Assembly: GCF_023101765.2 (NCBI RefSeq) | Contig: NC_064235.1 | Coordinates: 6,941,501 to 7,005,500, forward strand | Source of the DNA: Spodoptera frugiperda | Taxonomy: Eukaryota; Arthropoda; Insecta; Lepidoptera; Noctuidae | Direction of reading: 5' to 3' | Length of the DNA: 64,000 nt | Shown: piece by piece, positions 54,676 through 64,000 of the stretch | Numbering within the stretch: position 1 is the stretch's first letter | Layout: each line of letters begins with the position of its first letter | Notes under the pieces: generated by a model | Seen by the model: only the letters and a program-made list of their open reading frames with translations | The model's database searches: none | What the model was told of the DNA's origin: nothing | Translations under genes and position numbers: made by a program

Positions 54676-55015
54676 TAGTTATTATATTATTGAAAAACTC
54701 AAATATTCTTGATATAAAATTATAAAATGTGACATCACACGAGGGAGCGGAAGGTCTCAAGAATGTGACCAATTGTGACAAAAGCGGAAGAGGGGTCAAA
54801 AATCATGAAATTTGTGTGATGTAATTTATGGATGGCCCCTATAAATTTAACGCGGCGAGCGTAAAATTCGAAATTTTATGCTCGCCGCGTTATATAGTCC
54901 ATGCGACAAATATCGACACCCACAGTAGAACAAGCAATTTGTAAAAATAGCAATAAGGTTTGTAAATATGTAAATATGTACAATTAACGCGGCGAGCGTA
55001 AAGCTTATAACTTAA

Positions 55016-55238
55016 CACGTTCACTGCGGATCACCCATAATCAACCCGCCGCCGGGACTTCCAGTTTGTGTGGACCCAAAATGTGAGAACTTTCCCCCGG
55101 TGCGGGACATGATAGGACATTACAGTATTGGCAGGCTCAAAAGGCCCGCCACGCACTGTCTGAAAGTTTATGGCAGACTTGTTTGGATCGCCACCGCACC
55201 AGGTGAAAGTAATACATTTTATTATAGCAGCGAAGGTG
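55016..55238. mobile_element. MITE with piggyBac-like ends, copy 2
   Basis: It matches the copy at 46794-47013 over its full length and sits at the same place in an array hairpin, with TTAA at 55012-55015 and TTTA after it. Confidence 0.6.
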
Positions 55239-55519
55239 TTTATGCTCGTCGCGTTATATAATTCATGCGACATATATCGACGCACACACAAAGAACAGGT
55301 ATTTTTTTTGTAAAAATATCAATGAAGATTGTAAATATGTGAATAAATACAAATAATGTGGCGAGCGTAAAGTTTGTAATTTTATGCTCGCCGCGTTATA
55401 TAATCCATACGAAGTATATCTACGCACACAATAGAACAAGCGTTATTGTAAAAAATAGTAATAAATATATTATATTCTCAATCTGTAAATAATTTAACGC
55501 AACGAGCATAAAAACCGAA

Positions 55520-55960
55520 ATTTTTCGCTCGCCGCGTTATATAATTCACTATAAGTAGTATGTATATATTACATGTAATGTTATTATGTAGGTTTATTAT
55601 GTTTCTATATTATTTAAATATATTTTGGTATATATTTGTGTAAGTACATATATTGTATTATATTATATTTTTTCCACTTGAGCTTTCTTGATTTGCTTGC
55701 TCCATGCACCTACCACTGGTTCTTGATTGCACCACCTAAAGGTTTTACTGGTAGAGAATGCCTATGGCATTAAGCCCACCTCATGTACACACTCATGTGC
55801 ATAAAGAATTAAATAAATAAAAAATAAATATACATGATAATATATATGTGTCGCATAGACATAGCAATTACATTTTGTAAATATCTAGAAATAAGTTAGT
55901 ACTGTAAGCGGTGTAAATAATTATGTACAGTATTCATTATTATTATTATCTCAGTTAACG
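55520..55960. other. array gap with AT-rich DNA and a short repeat tail
   Basis: The array is interrupted by AT-rich sequence with CACCTACCACTGGTTCTTG and AGGTTTTACTGGTAGAGAAT at 55705-55760, ending AATAAATAAAAAATAAAT. This looks like a LINE 3' end. The array resumes at about 55955. Confidence 0.4.
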
Positions 55961-57179
55961 TGGCGAGCATAAAGTTTGTGACTTTATACTCGCCACGTTA
56001 TATAATTCATGCGACATATATCGACGCACACATATAGGACAAAAGCGTATTTTTTAAAAGTAGTAATAATTGTTCTAAATCTGTAAATATGTACATGTAA
56101 CGCGGCGAGCATAAAGTTTATAATTTTATGCTCGCCGCGTTATATAATCCATGCGACATACATCGACACACCCAGTAGAACAAGCATTATTGTAAAAATA
56201 TCAATGAGGATTGTAAATAATAATATGTAAATATATACAAATAACGCGGCGAGCGTAAAGTTTATAACTTAATGCTCGCCGCGTTATATAATTCATGCGA
56301 CAAACATCGCCCCCCTATAGAACAAGCATTATTGTGAAAATATCAATGAGGATTGTAAATAATAATATGTAAATATATACAAATAACGCGGCGAGCGTGA
56401 AGTTTATAACTTAATGCTCGCCGCGTTATATAATTCATGCGACATATATCGCCCCCCTATAGAACAAGCATTATTGTAAAAATATCAATGAGGATTGTAA
56501 ATAATAATATGTAAATATATACAAATAACGCGGCGAGCGTAAAGCTTATAATTTTATGCTCGCCGCGTTATATAATTCATGCGACAAATATCGACACACC
56601 CAGTAGAACAAGCATTATTGTAAAAATATCAATGAGGATTGTAAATAATAATATGTAAATATATACAAATAACGCGGCGAGCGTGAAGTTTATAACTTAA
56701 TGCTCGCCGCGTTATATAATTCATGCGACAAATAGCGCCCCCATAGAACAAGCATTATTGTAAAAATATCAATGAGGATTGTAAATAATAATATGTAAAT
56801 ATATACAAATAACGCGGCGAGCGTGAAGTTTATAACTTAATGCTCGCCGCGTTATATAATTCATGCGACAAATAGCGCCCCCCATAGAACAAGCATTATT
56901 GTAAAAATATCAATGAGGATTGTAAATAATAATATGTAAATATATACAAATAACGCGGCGAGCGTAAAGTTTATAACTTAATGCTCGCCGCGTTATATAA
57001 TTCATGCGACAAATATCGCCCCCCTATAGAACAAGCATTATTGTAAAAATATCAATGACGATTGTAAATAATAATATGTAAATATATACAAATAACGCGG
57101 CGAGCGTAAAGTTTATAACTTAATGCTCGCCGCGTTATATAATTCATGCGACAAACATCGCCCCACACATATGGAACAA

Positions 57180-57468
57180 GCGTTAATAAATTAGTAATTT
57201 ATATTTTAAGTGTTAATATAGAATATAGGTACACACATATAGAACAAGCATTAATAAATGAGTATTTTTTATTTTAAGTGTAAATATAGAGTAAAGGTAC
57301 TTTAAGTAGTATAATAATAGAAATGGAACTCGGCGAGTGTGAGGGTATATGATACCCAGTTAGTAGATAAATAATACTCATAAAAATTATCACTTTATCA
57401 CGAACAAAGTGACATAATTATGTACAGTAAATATGACCACTTGATAATTTATAGGAGATTATCTTTAA
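57180..57468. other. right border of the array
   Basis: Two AT-rich variants of the unit spacer (ACACATATGGAACAAGCG and ACACATATAGAACAAGCA) lie about 65 bases apart without a hairpin. Nothing else is recognised. Confidence 0.4.
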
Positions 57469-57773
57469 TAGTGCTTTTCCACCAGAGATGTGCTATGCTA
57501 CGTTGCTGTGGATGCGTTTGGCTTCCACCAATCATATTCATTAGTAGACATAGCTTAGTGCTGTTGGAAACGGGTTCAACTAAGCAATGTTTTTATACGG
57601 AAAAATGCGTGCTTTAGATGGCTTCCCTACTGTCGATACATCGCATACACGATCTGCGCATCTTCCTCGTACACCTACATAGCTTAGTATCAGTGGAAAC
57701 GGTCACATAGTTTCACAGCTTAGCTATCTTCGTAGCATAGCTACACAGCACATCTCTGGTAGAAAAAGCATCT
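57469..57773. mobile_element. MITE-F, complete
   Basis: Both ends are present. The flanks CTTTAATA and CTTAAATA could be an 8-bp target duplication with two changes. Confidence 0.65.
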
Positions 57774-57974
57774 TAAATATAATCTTGATATTTTTTTAAA
57801 TTGCTAATCGTGACATAGCCGAGTTCGTACTAATCTTAGATCGAATATAATAACATACTAAAATACATACAAACATATATTTGTCATGTAAACATAATAA
57901 TTATTATAAACAATGTACTATTTTTGATAATAAAATAAATGAAATTAAATAAGTAGTTTTTTTTTCATTCGTAT

Positions 57975-58147
57975 CGTCATGCCCTTTTATCCCCGATGGG
58001 GTAGGCAGAGGTGCACATTACGGCACGTAATGCCGCTATACAATGTACACCAACTTTTCACTATTAATGTTATAAGTCCCATGTAATAGGGGGTGAGCTT
58101 ATTGCCATATACTGGACACAATTCCAAACTCCGTGCTACTACTGAGA
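57975..58147 (-). mobile_element. SINE-D, head missing
   Basis: The body is present in reverse up to CTCCGTGCTACTACTGAGA, where a minisatellite begins. Confidence 0.55.
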
Positions 58148-58154
58148 TACATAG

Positions 58155-58518
58155 CTACTACGCTCCTTACATACTTCTTTAGCTTCCACCACATTCATAC
58201 ATCTGATGGTATACAGAAACTACAGAGCGCCACCTACTACGCTCCTTACATACTTCTTTAGCTTCCACCACATTCATACATCTGATGGTATACAGAAACT
58301 ACAGAGCGCCACCTACTAAGCTCCTTACATACTTCTTTAGACTTCCATCACATTCATACATCTGATGGTATACAGAAACTACAGAGCGCCACCTACTACG
58401 CTCCTTACATATTTCTTTAGCTTCCATCACATTCATACATCTGATGGTATACAGAAACTACAGAGCGCCACCTACTACGCTCCTTACATACTTCTTTAGC
58501 TTCCATCACATTCATATA
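58155..58518. repeat. 79-bp minisatellite, about 4.6 copies
   Basis: CTACTA starts copies at 58155, 58234, 58313, 58393 and 58472. On the minus strand each copy encodes RCMNVVEAKEVCKERS and then WRSVVSVY, a LINE reverse transcriptase tail like that at 27940. The unit length is not a multiple of three, so the frame is not kept. Confidence 0.85.
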
Positions 58519-58989
58519 TCTGGTCTAGTTAATTCGCTAGTATTTCACTAGGTGTCGCTACTATTTGAGTTTGATTTGATTGTTGATAAATACTATTTGA
58601 ATTTGATTGTTGATAAATAATGCATTCACGTCGTCTGCTCGATTACCGCCTTATAGGTATCATAAAGAATAATAATTTGTTTATAACTAAAGAGACCAAT
58701 AAGTCGGGGCTAACGACCTGGCTGAGGTCAGAAGATACGGAGGGCATTACGACCCAAATATATAATATATTAACAACTACATACAATTAGGTATCTAGAC
58801 TGATAAATAAAATTGAAGTGTAATATTGGAATAACCACTGTTAATATCAAAACTAGTAAACACGGCGAACTCCGTTTCGCCACCAATGATTTTTGTTTTT
58901 TATGAAACAAGGTTCCAAGGTTCCAAGGTTTTGCATTCGTTGGAAAGGTCTCGGGCTCCGGGAAAGAAAATTCAGCTGGAAAACAGGGA

Positions 58990-59190
58990 AAATTCCCAGG
59001 GAGGCCCAATTCCCCCCTTCCCAATCTTCCCCATCCCCATTCCCGAACAACAACCCTTAAATTCCTAACTCCCAAAAAGCCGGTAACGCACTTGTAACGC
59101 CTCTGGTGTTTCAAGTGTCCACGCGCGGCGGCGATTGCTTACCATCAGTCCGTTTAATCCGTCTGCTCGTTTGTTAACCTATACTTATAT
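58990..59190 (-). repeat. Rep-A, 5' two thirds
   Basis: The copy is in reverse and follows a piece of a Helitron-like repeat at about 58852-58985 (GGCGAACTCCGTTTCGCCAC). A Rep-J piece follows at 59203-59265. Confidence 0.55.
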
Positions 59191-59520
59191 ACATATATCA
59201 ACAGCCTATAAGTGTCCACTACTGACCACAGCCTCTTCTCACACAGAGAAGGTTTGAGTATGTATAGATACTAGCGGACCCGACAGACGTTGTCCTGTCT
59301 ACACGTCTTTAATTTGAACATTTGTCGGATCCAATGTAAAACATTCCAAAATCAACAACTACTAATAAATTACAAATAAATTAAAAAACCATTGTCCAGC
59401 GGACAAAATTGTGAATCTAAACCATTCTCAGATCCCCTTGAACACACACAAAATTCATCAAAATCGGTCCAGTCGTTTAAGAGAAGTTCAGTGACATACA
59501 CACTTACAGAAGAATTATAT

Positions 59521-59923
59521 ACAATGTGATAGGGGTGAGACTTCTAACCCGTTAAGGCTGAGTACTACATCTAATTTTATCGACAAAAGAATAATAATAT
59601 GGGGGGTCAAACCCCCTCCCCCTAAAAATTATGGCTATTTTAATATTTTTTTTACTTTAATTATAATATCAAAAGTTGTACGCGTCGTAGAAACAAAAAA
59701 AAAACGACAAACGGTAGCTAATAACCTTGGCTAACTAATTCATTAGTTTTTTCATACATTTCATAATGTTTTGGGGAGAAAAAAATCATTTCTGAATTAT
59801 TTTTACCGAAAAAATCGCTATTTTCAATTGGGGGTTCAACACCCCATATTATTTTTTTTGTCGATAAAATTAGATGTAGTACTCAGCCTTAACGGGTTAG
59901 AAGTCCCACACCTATCACATTGT
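59521..59923. mobile_element. MITE with about 65-70-bp inverted ends
   Basis: ACAATGTGATAGGGGTGAGA at the left and CCACACCTATCACATTGT at the right start long inverted repeats that include CTAACCCGTTAAGGCTGAG and its mirror. The flanks TTATAT and ATATAA also mirror each other. The middle is AT-rich and codes for nothing visible. Confidence 0.75.
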
Positions 59924-60071
59924 ATATAAAAATGGTTGGGATAAACCAGTAAATTGGTAAAAATGGGGATTACCGTCTGCTCATTTACCGGTTTATACTA
60001 GAAAAAAAATACTTATAAGTAATATACATATATGTATATGTTTATGTATTTTGTTGTCATAACAAAACTTG

Positions 60072-60107
60072 TATAAAGTAGATACGAAAATTAGCATTTT
60101 GCAGTGT
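60072..60107 (+). promoter_or_regulatory. candidate core promoter of the second CLIP protease
   Basis: TATAAAG at 60072-60078 is followed 31 bases later by TTGCAGTGT, whose CAGT fits the arthropod initiator with the start at about 60103. This would give a 150-base 5' UTR before the ATG at 60253. Spacing is as expected. No transcript data support it. Confidence 0.45.
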
Positions 60108-60252
60108 CTAGTCTGTCGTTAAGTGGTTATCCCGCTAGTCAACGCGAGCCGTCTTTGGCGAGCGGACGTATCTCAGCAATTGTGTTTTACATAACAAAAA
60201 TAAACTTTTAAAAACAACATATTTACTAGTATATAGTGTTCAAGCATTAAAA

Positions 60253-62745
60253 ATGTTGTTCAATGTTCTATTAGTGTCTGTATTTGTGTGTATTCAAGCC
60301 CAATTCGAAGGTATTATTTGAAGTTTTTTTCATATTTTTTCTTGTTTTTATTGTTCAAATATCGGAGGTAATGAATGCCCTTGGCAATGAGGTTGTATGA
60401 GACGTACTAAACAAAGTTGTTTCTGTATTAAAATATTCCTTTATTATTGTTGACAAAACAACTGTTTTGATCACAAAGTAAAATTGTTTGGCGGAGTCTG
60501 TGTTTCCTGTGTATAACCTGGGTATCTTTAAAGCCCGAGTGAATAGGTTGCTCATGGGCAGACGTGCTCCATCGTAGGCCGCATCATCACTTATCATCAG
60601 GTGATATAGCGGTCAAACGTCGACCCATCAAATGTAAAAATATAAATACTTTTGTCACCGTCCTTTGGGTGCTTTTCCACCAGAGATGTGCTATGCTACG
60701 TTGCTGTTGATGCGTTGGGCTTCCACCAATCATATTCATTGGTACACATAGCTTAGCACTGGTGGAAACGGAGTCAACTAAGCTATGTTTTTTTTTATTT
60801 GGAAAGAGGTGGAAACGGACTCAATTAAGCTATGTTTTTGTATGGAAAGATGTGTGCCTTGGATACCTACTATCGATACATCGCATACTCGAGCTGCGCA
60901 TCTTCCCCACACAGCTACATAGCTTAGTATCAGTGGAAACAGTCACATAGTTTTACAGCTCAGCTATTACATCTTGGTAGCATAGCTACATAGCACATCT
61001 GTTGGAAAAGCACCGTTACTCTTGCCATGGGTGTCGTACTAATCGACTGGGCTTTATTAATTTATTACATACCGGTTTCCGCTAGTGGCTTCGCCCGCAT
61101 TCCAGTGAGGTAAAAAGTAGTCGTGTATTATTCCAGACCATAATCTACCCCTGTTACAAATTTCATTCCGATCCCATCAGCCGTTTTGACATGATTGAGT
61201 AACAAACATACAGACAAACACATAGTAAGAAACTTACCTAACAATCACACGTTTTTGAATGTTCAAATGTTAGTCCGTCAATCACGCTGAAACTACTGAA
61301 CGATATTGGAACGAAATCTATTTAGTCCGTCAGTTAGGTAATGAAAAAATATTAGACACGTATTTTTTTATTTTGTCATATAAGATAACAATACTTAGAT
61401 AAAACGAATCAAAGTTTAGGAGTGGGAGCTAAATACGTCATTTCTACGCATAAAATATACCTATAAGTGACGTCACGCGACATTTCAAATCAATTTATCT
61501 TCGGAAGTATTTATTTTTGTAAGAAAAACAAAATACGATTTTTTTTTTATAATAGCTATCGTGAGACATAGTAAATTAACTAAAAATCACTGCATGCTGC
61601 TCAAGAGTCCCTCTGTGACTCGAAACTAGTACGAGCTTTTCTCCATTATTTTCGTAATTAAACCGTGATTTTTAGTTTATTTATGTGATAATCTTTATAA
61701 TGTTCGAAAGTTATGTTTCCGTAAGAAAAATAAAAAATACGTGTGTAATGTTTTGAAATAATCTACAAGACGGACATTGAAATAAAAATTAGTCATTTAC
61801 CGTATTATTTTCCTTACCCAATAAATACCACTTGTTTATTAAGTACCAGTATGAGTAACGAATCGTTCAGAATAACTTAAAGATATTTCAATATTTCTAC
61901 TCTTTTCCTCATTCAAGTCAATACAATTTGATGTTTATGTATTTTATTTTAAGCTACATAATATTTACTTACTATAGTGCTAAAGGCACTAACATAACAA
62001 ACATAAACACCTCTTCGAACCCTTGAAATAATGGTAATATTCATATTAAGGAATTGTGTCCAGTATATGGCAATAGGTTCACCACATATTACATGGGACT
62101 TATAACACTAATGGTGAAAACTGTGTGTACATTGTATAGCGGCATTACGTACCGTAATGAGCACCTCTGCCTACCCCTTCGGGGATAAAAGGCGTGACCA
62201 TGACGTTGCCATCCATACTAAGTTAACCAGACTCGTGCGTACGTGACAACGCGAGCGTCTCAAATAGCCAGACTACCACAGGTGTGGCCCAATAGGGCTG
62301 ATGCCGTTGGTTCAAAAAGCAGGAGTAGGAACGGGGTAGTTTTTATTCAGTAAGAATCTGACACTCTCTCGCGCCTCGCCCAAGGCGGGAGATGTCATTG
62401 AAAGATTTTCGCCCTTCAAAAAAAAAATTAATTTGTAGGCTACAGCTTTTTTTAAGGGAGGAAAATCCTCCAGTGCTTCCTCCCGCGAGGCGAGAGGGAG
62501 TGTCAGACTCTTACTGACTAAAAACCACCCTGTTCCTACTCCTGCTTTTCGAGCCGGAGTCCCGGTAACCCGCTAGGTAGTGGCCTACAGCTGTCTGTTC
62601 CCCTCACATTGGCAAAAGTAAATGCATTTTATCTTCTCTGTATGCAGGTGAATACTGCACCAAAGATGGCGTCGCCGGTATATGCACAAACTTAAACAGA
62701 TGTCAGACTGCTATCCAGGATATAAGGAACCGGAAAAACCCAAAG
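60253..62745 (+). CDS. CLIP-domain serine protease, 5' part (runs out of window)
   Basis: The first two coding exons are 60253-60310 and 62648-62745, joined in phase 1. Residues 1-16 form a signal peptide (MLFNVLLVSVFVCIQA). Cys 23, 32 and 38 are the first three cysteines of a CLIP domain (GEYCTKDGVAGIC, then TNLNRC). The exon borders fall at the same places and phases as in the minus-strand CLIP protease at 31432-39342. The second border cuts after NRKNPK in phase 0, just before the expected ICxF part. The two genes are therefore paralogues in head-to-head order. The rest, including the protease domain, must lie beyond 64000. Intron 1 holds MITE-F, Jky-C, Rep-H, SINE-D and LINE pieces. Confidence 0.8.
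60484..60645 (+). mobile_element. Jockey-like LINE 3' end (Jky-C)
   Basis: The copy is damaged in its 5' part (TCCTGTGTATAACCTGGG) but keeps the RVNRLLMGRRAPS end and the A-rich tail. Confidence 0.55.
60667..61016. mobile_element. MITE-F with an inner duplication
   Basis: The two ends are intact. A piece of about 45 bases with GTGGAAACGGACTCAA is present twice near 60770-60830. Confidence 0.65.
61070..61230. repeat. Helitron-like or SINE-like fragment
   Basis: The block CTAGTGGCTTCGCCCGC to CATCAGCCGTTTTGACATG recurs in part near 960 and 31655. Its class is uncertain. Confidence 0.35.
61330..61820 (+). repeat. Rep-H split by Rep-M
   Basis: Rep-H occupies 61340-61510 and its 3' end reappears at about 61710-61800. 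Between them lies a Rep-M piece with TGTGACTCGAAACTAGTACG. Confidence 0.45.
62045..62200 (+). mobile_element. SINE-D, 5' truncated
   Basis: The copy starts at GGAATTGTGTCCAGTATATG and runs to CCCCTTCGGGGATAAAAGG. Confidence 0.55.
62225..62585. mobile_element. two truncated R1-clade LINE copies, tail to tail
   Basis: A plus-strand copy covers 62225-62429 and ends in an A-run. A minus-strand copy covers 62448-62585. Both lie in intron 1 of the second CLIP protease, and the second ends about 60 bases before exon 2. Confidence 0.7.
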
Positions 62746-62764
62746 GTAAGCTCAAAATTTATTT

Positions 62765-63165
62765 TTATGGTATAAGCCGGTAAACGAGCAGACGGATCAG
62801 CTGATGGTAAGCAATCGCTGCCGCCCATGGACACTTGAAACACCAAAGTGCTATGGCCTTTTGGGGGTTAGAAATCTAAAGGTTGTTGAGGAATCTGGGA
62901 TATAAAGATTGGAAAAGGGGTAACTGGGGCTCCAGTAACCTCAATAACACAACAAAACAGAACGCTGTGGTTGTTCCATGTCGGTTTTTAGTGAGGCTGT
63001 GGTAGGGTTATATGTTTCGTTGTGTGAGTAAGGTTACCGAAGGCCCAATTACCTCCCTTCCCAATCTTCCTAATCCCCGATTCTCCAACAACCCTTAAAT
63101 TCCTAACCCTCCAAAGGCTGGCAACGCACTTGTAACGCCTCTGGTGTTTCGGGTGTCCATGGGCG
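62765..63165. repeat. two Rep-A copies in opposite directions
   Basis: A plus-strand copy occupies 62765-63004 and a minus-strand copy 63005-63165. Together they form an imperfect long inverted repeat in the intron. Confidence 0.6.
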
Positions 63166-63345
63166 ACGGCCAGGGAGGTGATTGAGTGGCCACCACGACT
63201 GAAAGACGTAACGGGGGCAGACCTCCCACTAGGTGGACCGACGACATCGTCAGAGTGGCGGGGAGCCAGTGGATGCAGATGGCAGCTTGTCGTTCTACGT
63301 GGAGGACTAAGGGGAAGGCCTTTGTTCAGCAGTAGACGTTTTTTT
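63166..63345 (+). pseudogene. LINE reverse transcriptase tail
   Basis: The frames give RPPTRWTDDIVRVAGSQWMQ and then STWRTKGKAFVQQ. This is the common RTE/jockey-like C-terminal tail with GRPPTRWxDD, cut off at a T-run. Confidence 0.6.
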
Positions 63346-63354
63346 TTTACTGAA

Positions 63355-63660
63355 ACACGCCGGTAATCGAGCAGATGTATTACCTGATGGTAAGCAATCG
63401 TCGCCGCCCATGGACACTTGAAACAGCAGAGGCGTTACAAGTGCGTTGCCGGCTATTTGGGAGTTAGGAATTTAAGGGTTGTTGTTCGGGAATCGGGGAT
63501 GGGGAAGATTGGGAAGGGGGGATTGGGCCTCCGGTAACCTCACTCACACAACGAAACACAACGCAAGCGTTGTTTCACGTCGGTTTTCTGCTCGGCCGTG
63601 GTATCACTCCGGTCGAGCCGGCCCAGCAGTGCCGAAGCATGGCTTTCCGCACTTAATCAT
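63355..63660 (+). repeat. Rep-A, near complete
   Basis: The landmarks run from CGCCGGTAATCGAGCAG to GAAGCATGGCTTTCCGCAC. The open frame over it is not a gene. Confidence 0.65.
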
Positions 63661-63897
63661 GGCTCTCTCGGATGATGATGATGATGTTGAATCATTTTAC
63701 GAGCAGTTTTATAATAGTATCTATTAGGTTACTTAGTAGACACCAATTATGGTTCATTAATTTTTATTATAATTTAATTAGTATTTAATAGTTTTTCTTA
63801 GTAGCTCTTTAATTGACCGGGGCTTTCCCATCTAACTGCAGGTAGATGACTAATCTTTATTTTAATGGTTGTCTTGTATGGACAAGACTAACATGTG
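63660..63897. other. intronic sequence, nothing recognised
   Basis: A GATGATGATGATGAT-type run at 63673-63690 is followed by AT-rich DNA. I looked for the next CLIP exon (ICxF and PIVCC) and did not find it. Confidence 0.35.
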
Positions 63898-64000
63898 ATT
63901 TTTTTTGATGTGCGAAGGCCATCCAATGCCTTCACCCGCCTTGGGCGAGGCGAGAGCGAGTGTCAGACTCTTACTGACTAAACACCACCCCGTTCTTACT
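63898..64000 (-). mobile_element. R1-clade LINE truncated copy, cut by the window end
   Basis: The segment is the last 100 bases of the LINE 3' UTR in reverse (GCCATCCAATGCC to CCACCCCGTTC). Confidence 0.7.

Larger units (their letters stand above)
52950..54839. mobile_element. GGGGCCATCC MITE carrying a Tc1 insertion
   Basis: The ends GGGGCCATCCATTAATTATG and the mirror ending ATTTATGGATGGCCCC define the element, with GTGACGTCACA-type palindromic parts inside. Without the Tc1 insertion it is about 320 bp. It is placed at the same point of the array unit (after TGTCAATATGTAAA) as the truncated copy at 48602. Confidence 0.75.
41870..57180. repeat. 15-kb tandem array of about 55 hairpin units
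   Basis: Each unit is about 137-143 bp. It has a left arm AACGCGGCGAGCGTAAAGTT, a loop of a few bases, and a right arm AACTTTATGCTCGCCGCGTT. After the arms come ATATAATTCATGCGACA, ATATCGACACACACAATAGA and an AT-rich spacer with GTAAATATGTA. The arms pair over about 20 bp with one fixed G-T pair. All units lie in the same direction. The block at 56260-57180 is almost uniform at about 142 bp, while others differ by point changes and indels. Right arms lie for example at 42610, 42753, 42890, 43027, 43164, 45050, 45988, 46126, 49005 and 56848. Insertions listed below interrupt it. I do not recognise the family. It could be satellite DNA, or head-to-tail copies of a MITE whose inverted ends meet to make the hairpin. 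Confidence 0.9.

Noticed and set aside
41870..57180. CRISPR array
   Set aside because: The array has regular spacing and palindromes, but the units are about 140 bp, the spacers are repeats of each other, and the host is an animal.
41870..57180. Baculovirus-like homologous region (palindromic enhancer or origin)
   Set aside because: The palindrome-in-tandem layout is similar, but the core sequence is different and no viral gene is present nearby.
60355..60597. 80-codon minus-strand frame
   Set aside because: It is the reverse of a jockey-like LINE tail and has no coding signal of its own.

Overview
The window looks like nuclear DNA of a moth, most likely a noctuoid lepidopteran. The signs are intron-rich genes with short exons, dense interspersed repeats (two tRNA-derived SINE families, CTAGT-ended Helitron-like elements, many MITEs, R1-clade, jockey-like and RTE-like LINE fragments) and CLIP-domain serine protease genes of the insect immune type. 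Most of the window is repeat-derived. Three host genes could be assembled by joining exons at GT/AG sites in matching phase.

Layout. (1) 1-8.5 kb: repeats only. (2) 8.5-26.4 kb, plus strand: a complete ten-exon acyl-CoA ligase gene of the 4-coumarate-CoA ligase / firefly luciferase-like family, 540 residues. Intron 1 holds a full-length 6.2 kb R1-clade LINE on the minus strand with a perfect 15-bp target duplication. Intron 9 holds a deleted mariner-like element. (3) 26.4-31.4 kb: repeat-filled intergenic space. (4) 31.4-39.3 kb, minus strand: a complete ten-exon CLIP-domain serine protease of 410 residues (snake-like, CLIPC type). (5) 41.9-57.2 kb: a 15 kb array of about 55 units of about 137-143 bp, each carrying a GC-rich hairpin in an AT-rich background. 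Larger modules, MITEs, a DUF4817-type transposase remnant, a Tc1 element and five copies of a 54-codon coding-like segment sit within it, several of them in the hairpin loops. (6) 57.2-60 kb: MITEs and a minisatellite born from a LINE tail. (7) 60.25 kb to the right end, plus strand: the first two coding exons of a second CLIP protease, with the same exon phases as the first.

The two CLIP protease genes are head to head, so the hairpin array lies between their 5' ends. I expect both products to be secreted zymogens of haemolymph protease cascades, while the ligase should be an intracellular enzyme that activates a carboxylic acid. Nothing in the sequence ties the ligase to the proteases. The most unusual object is the hairpin array: its stems show paired substitutions, and its nested insertions allow part of its growth to be ordered.

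Repeat family names used below (Rep-A, SINE-D, SINE-E, MITE-F, Hel-G and so on) are local labels, not database names. Each is defined at its first entry.
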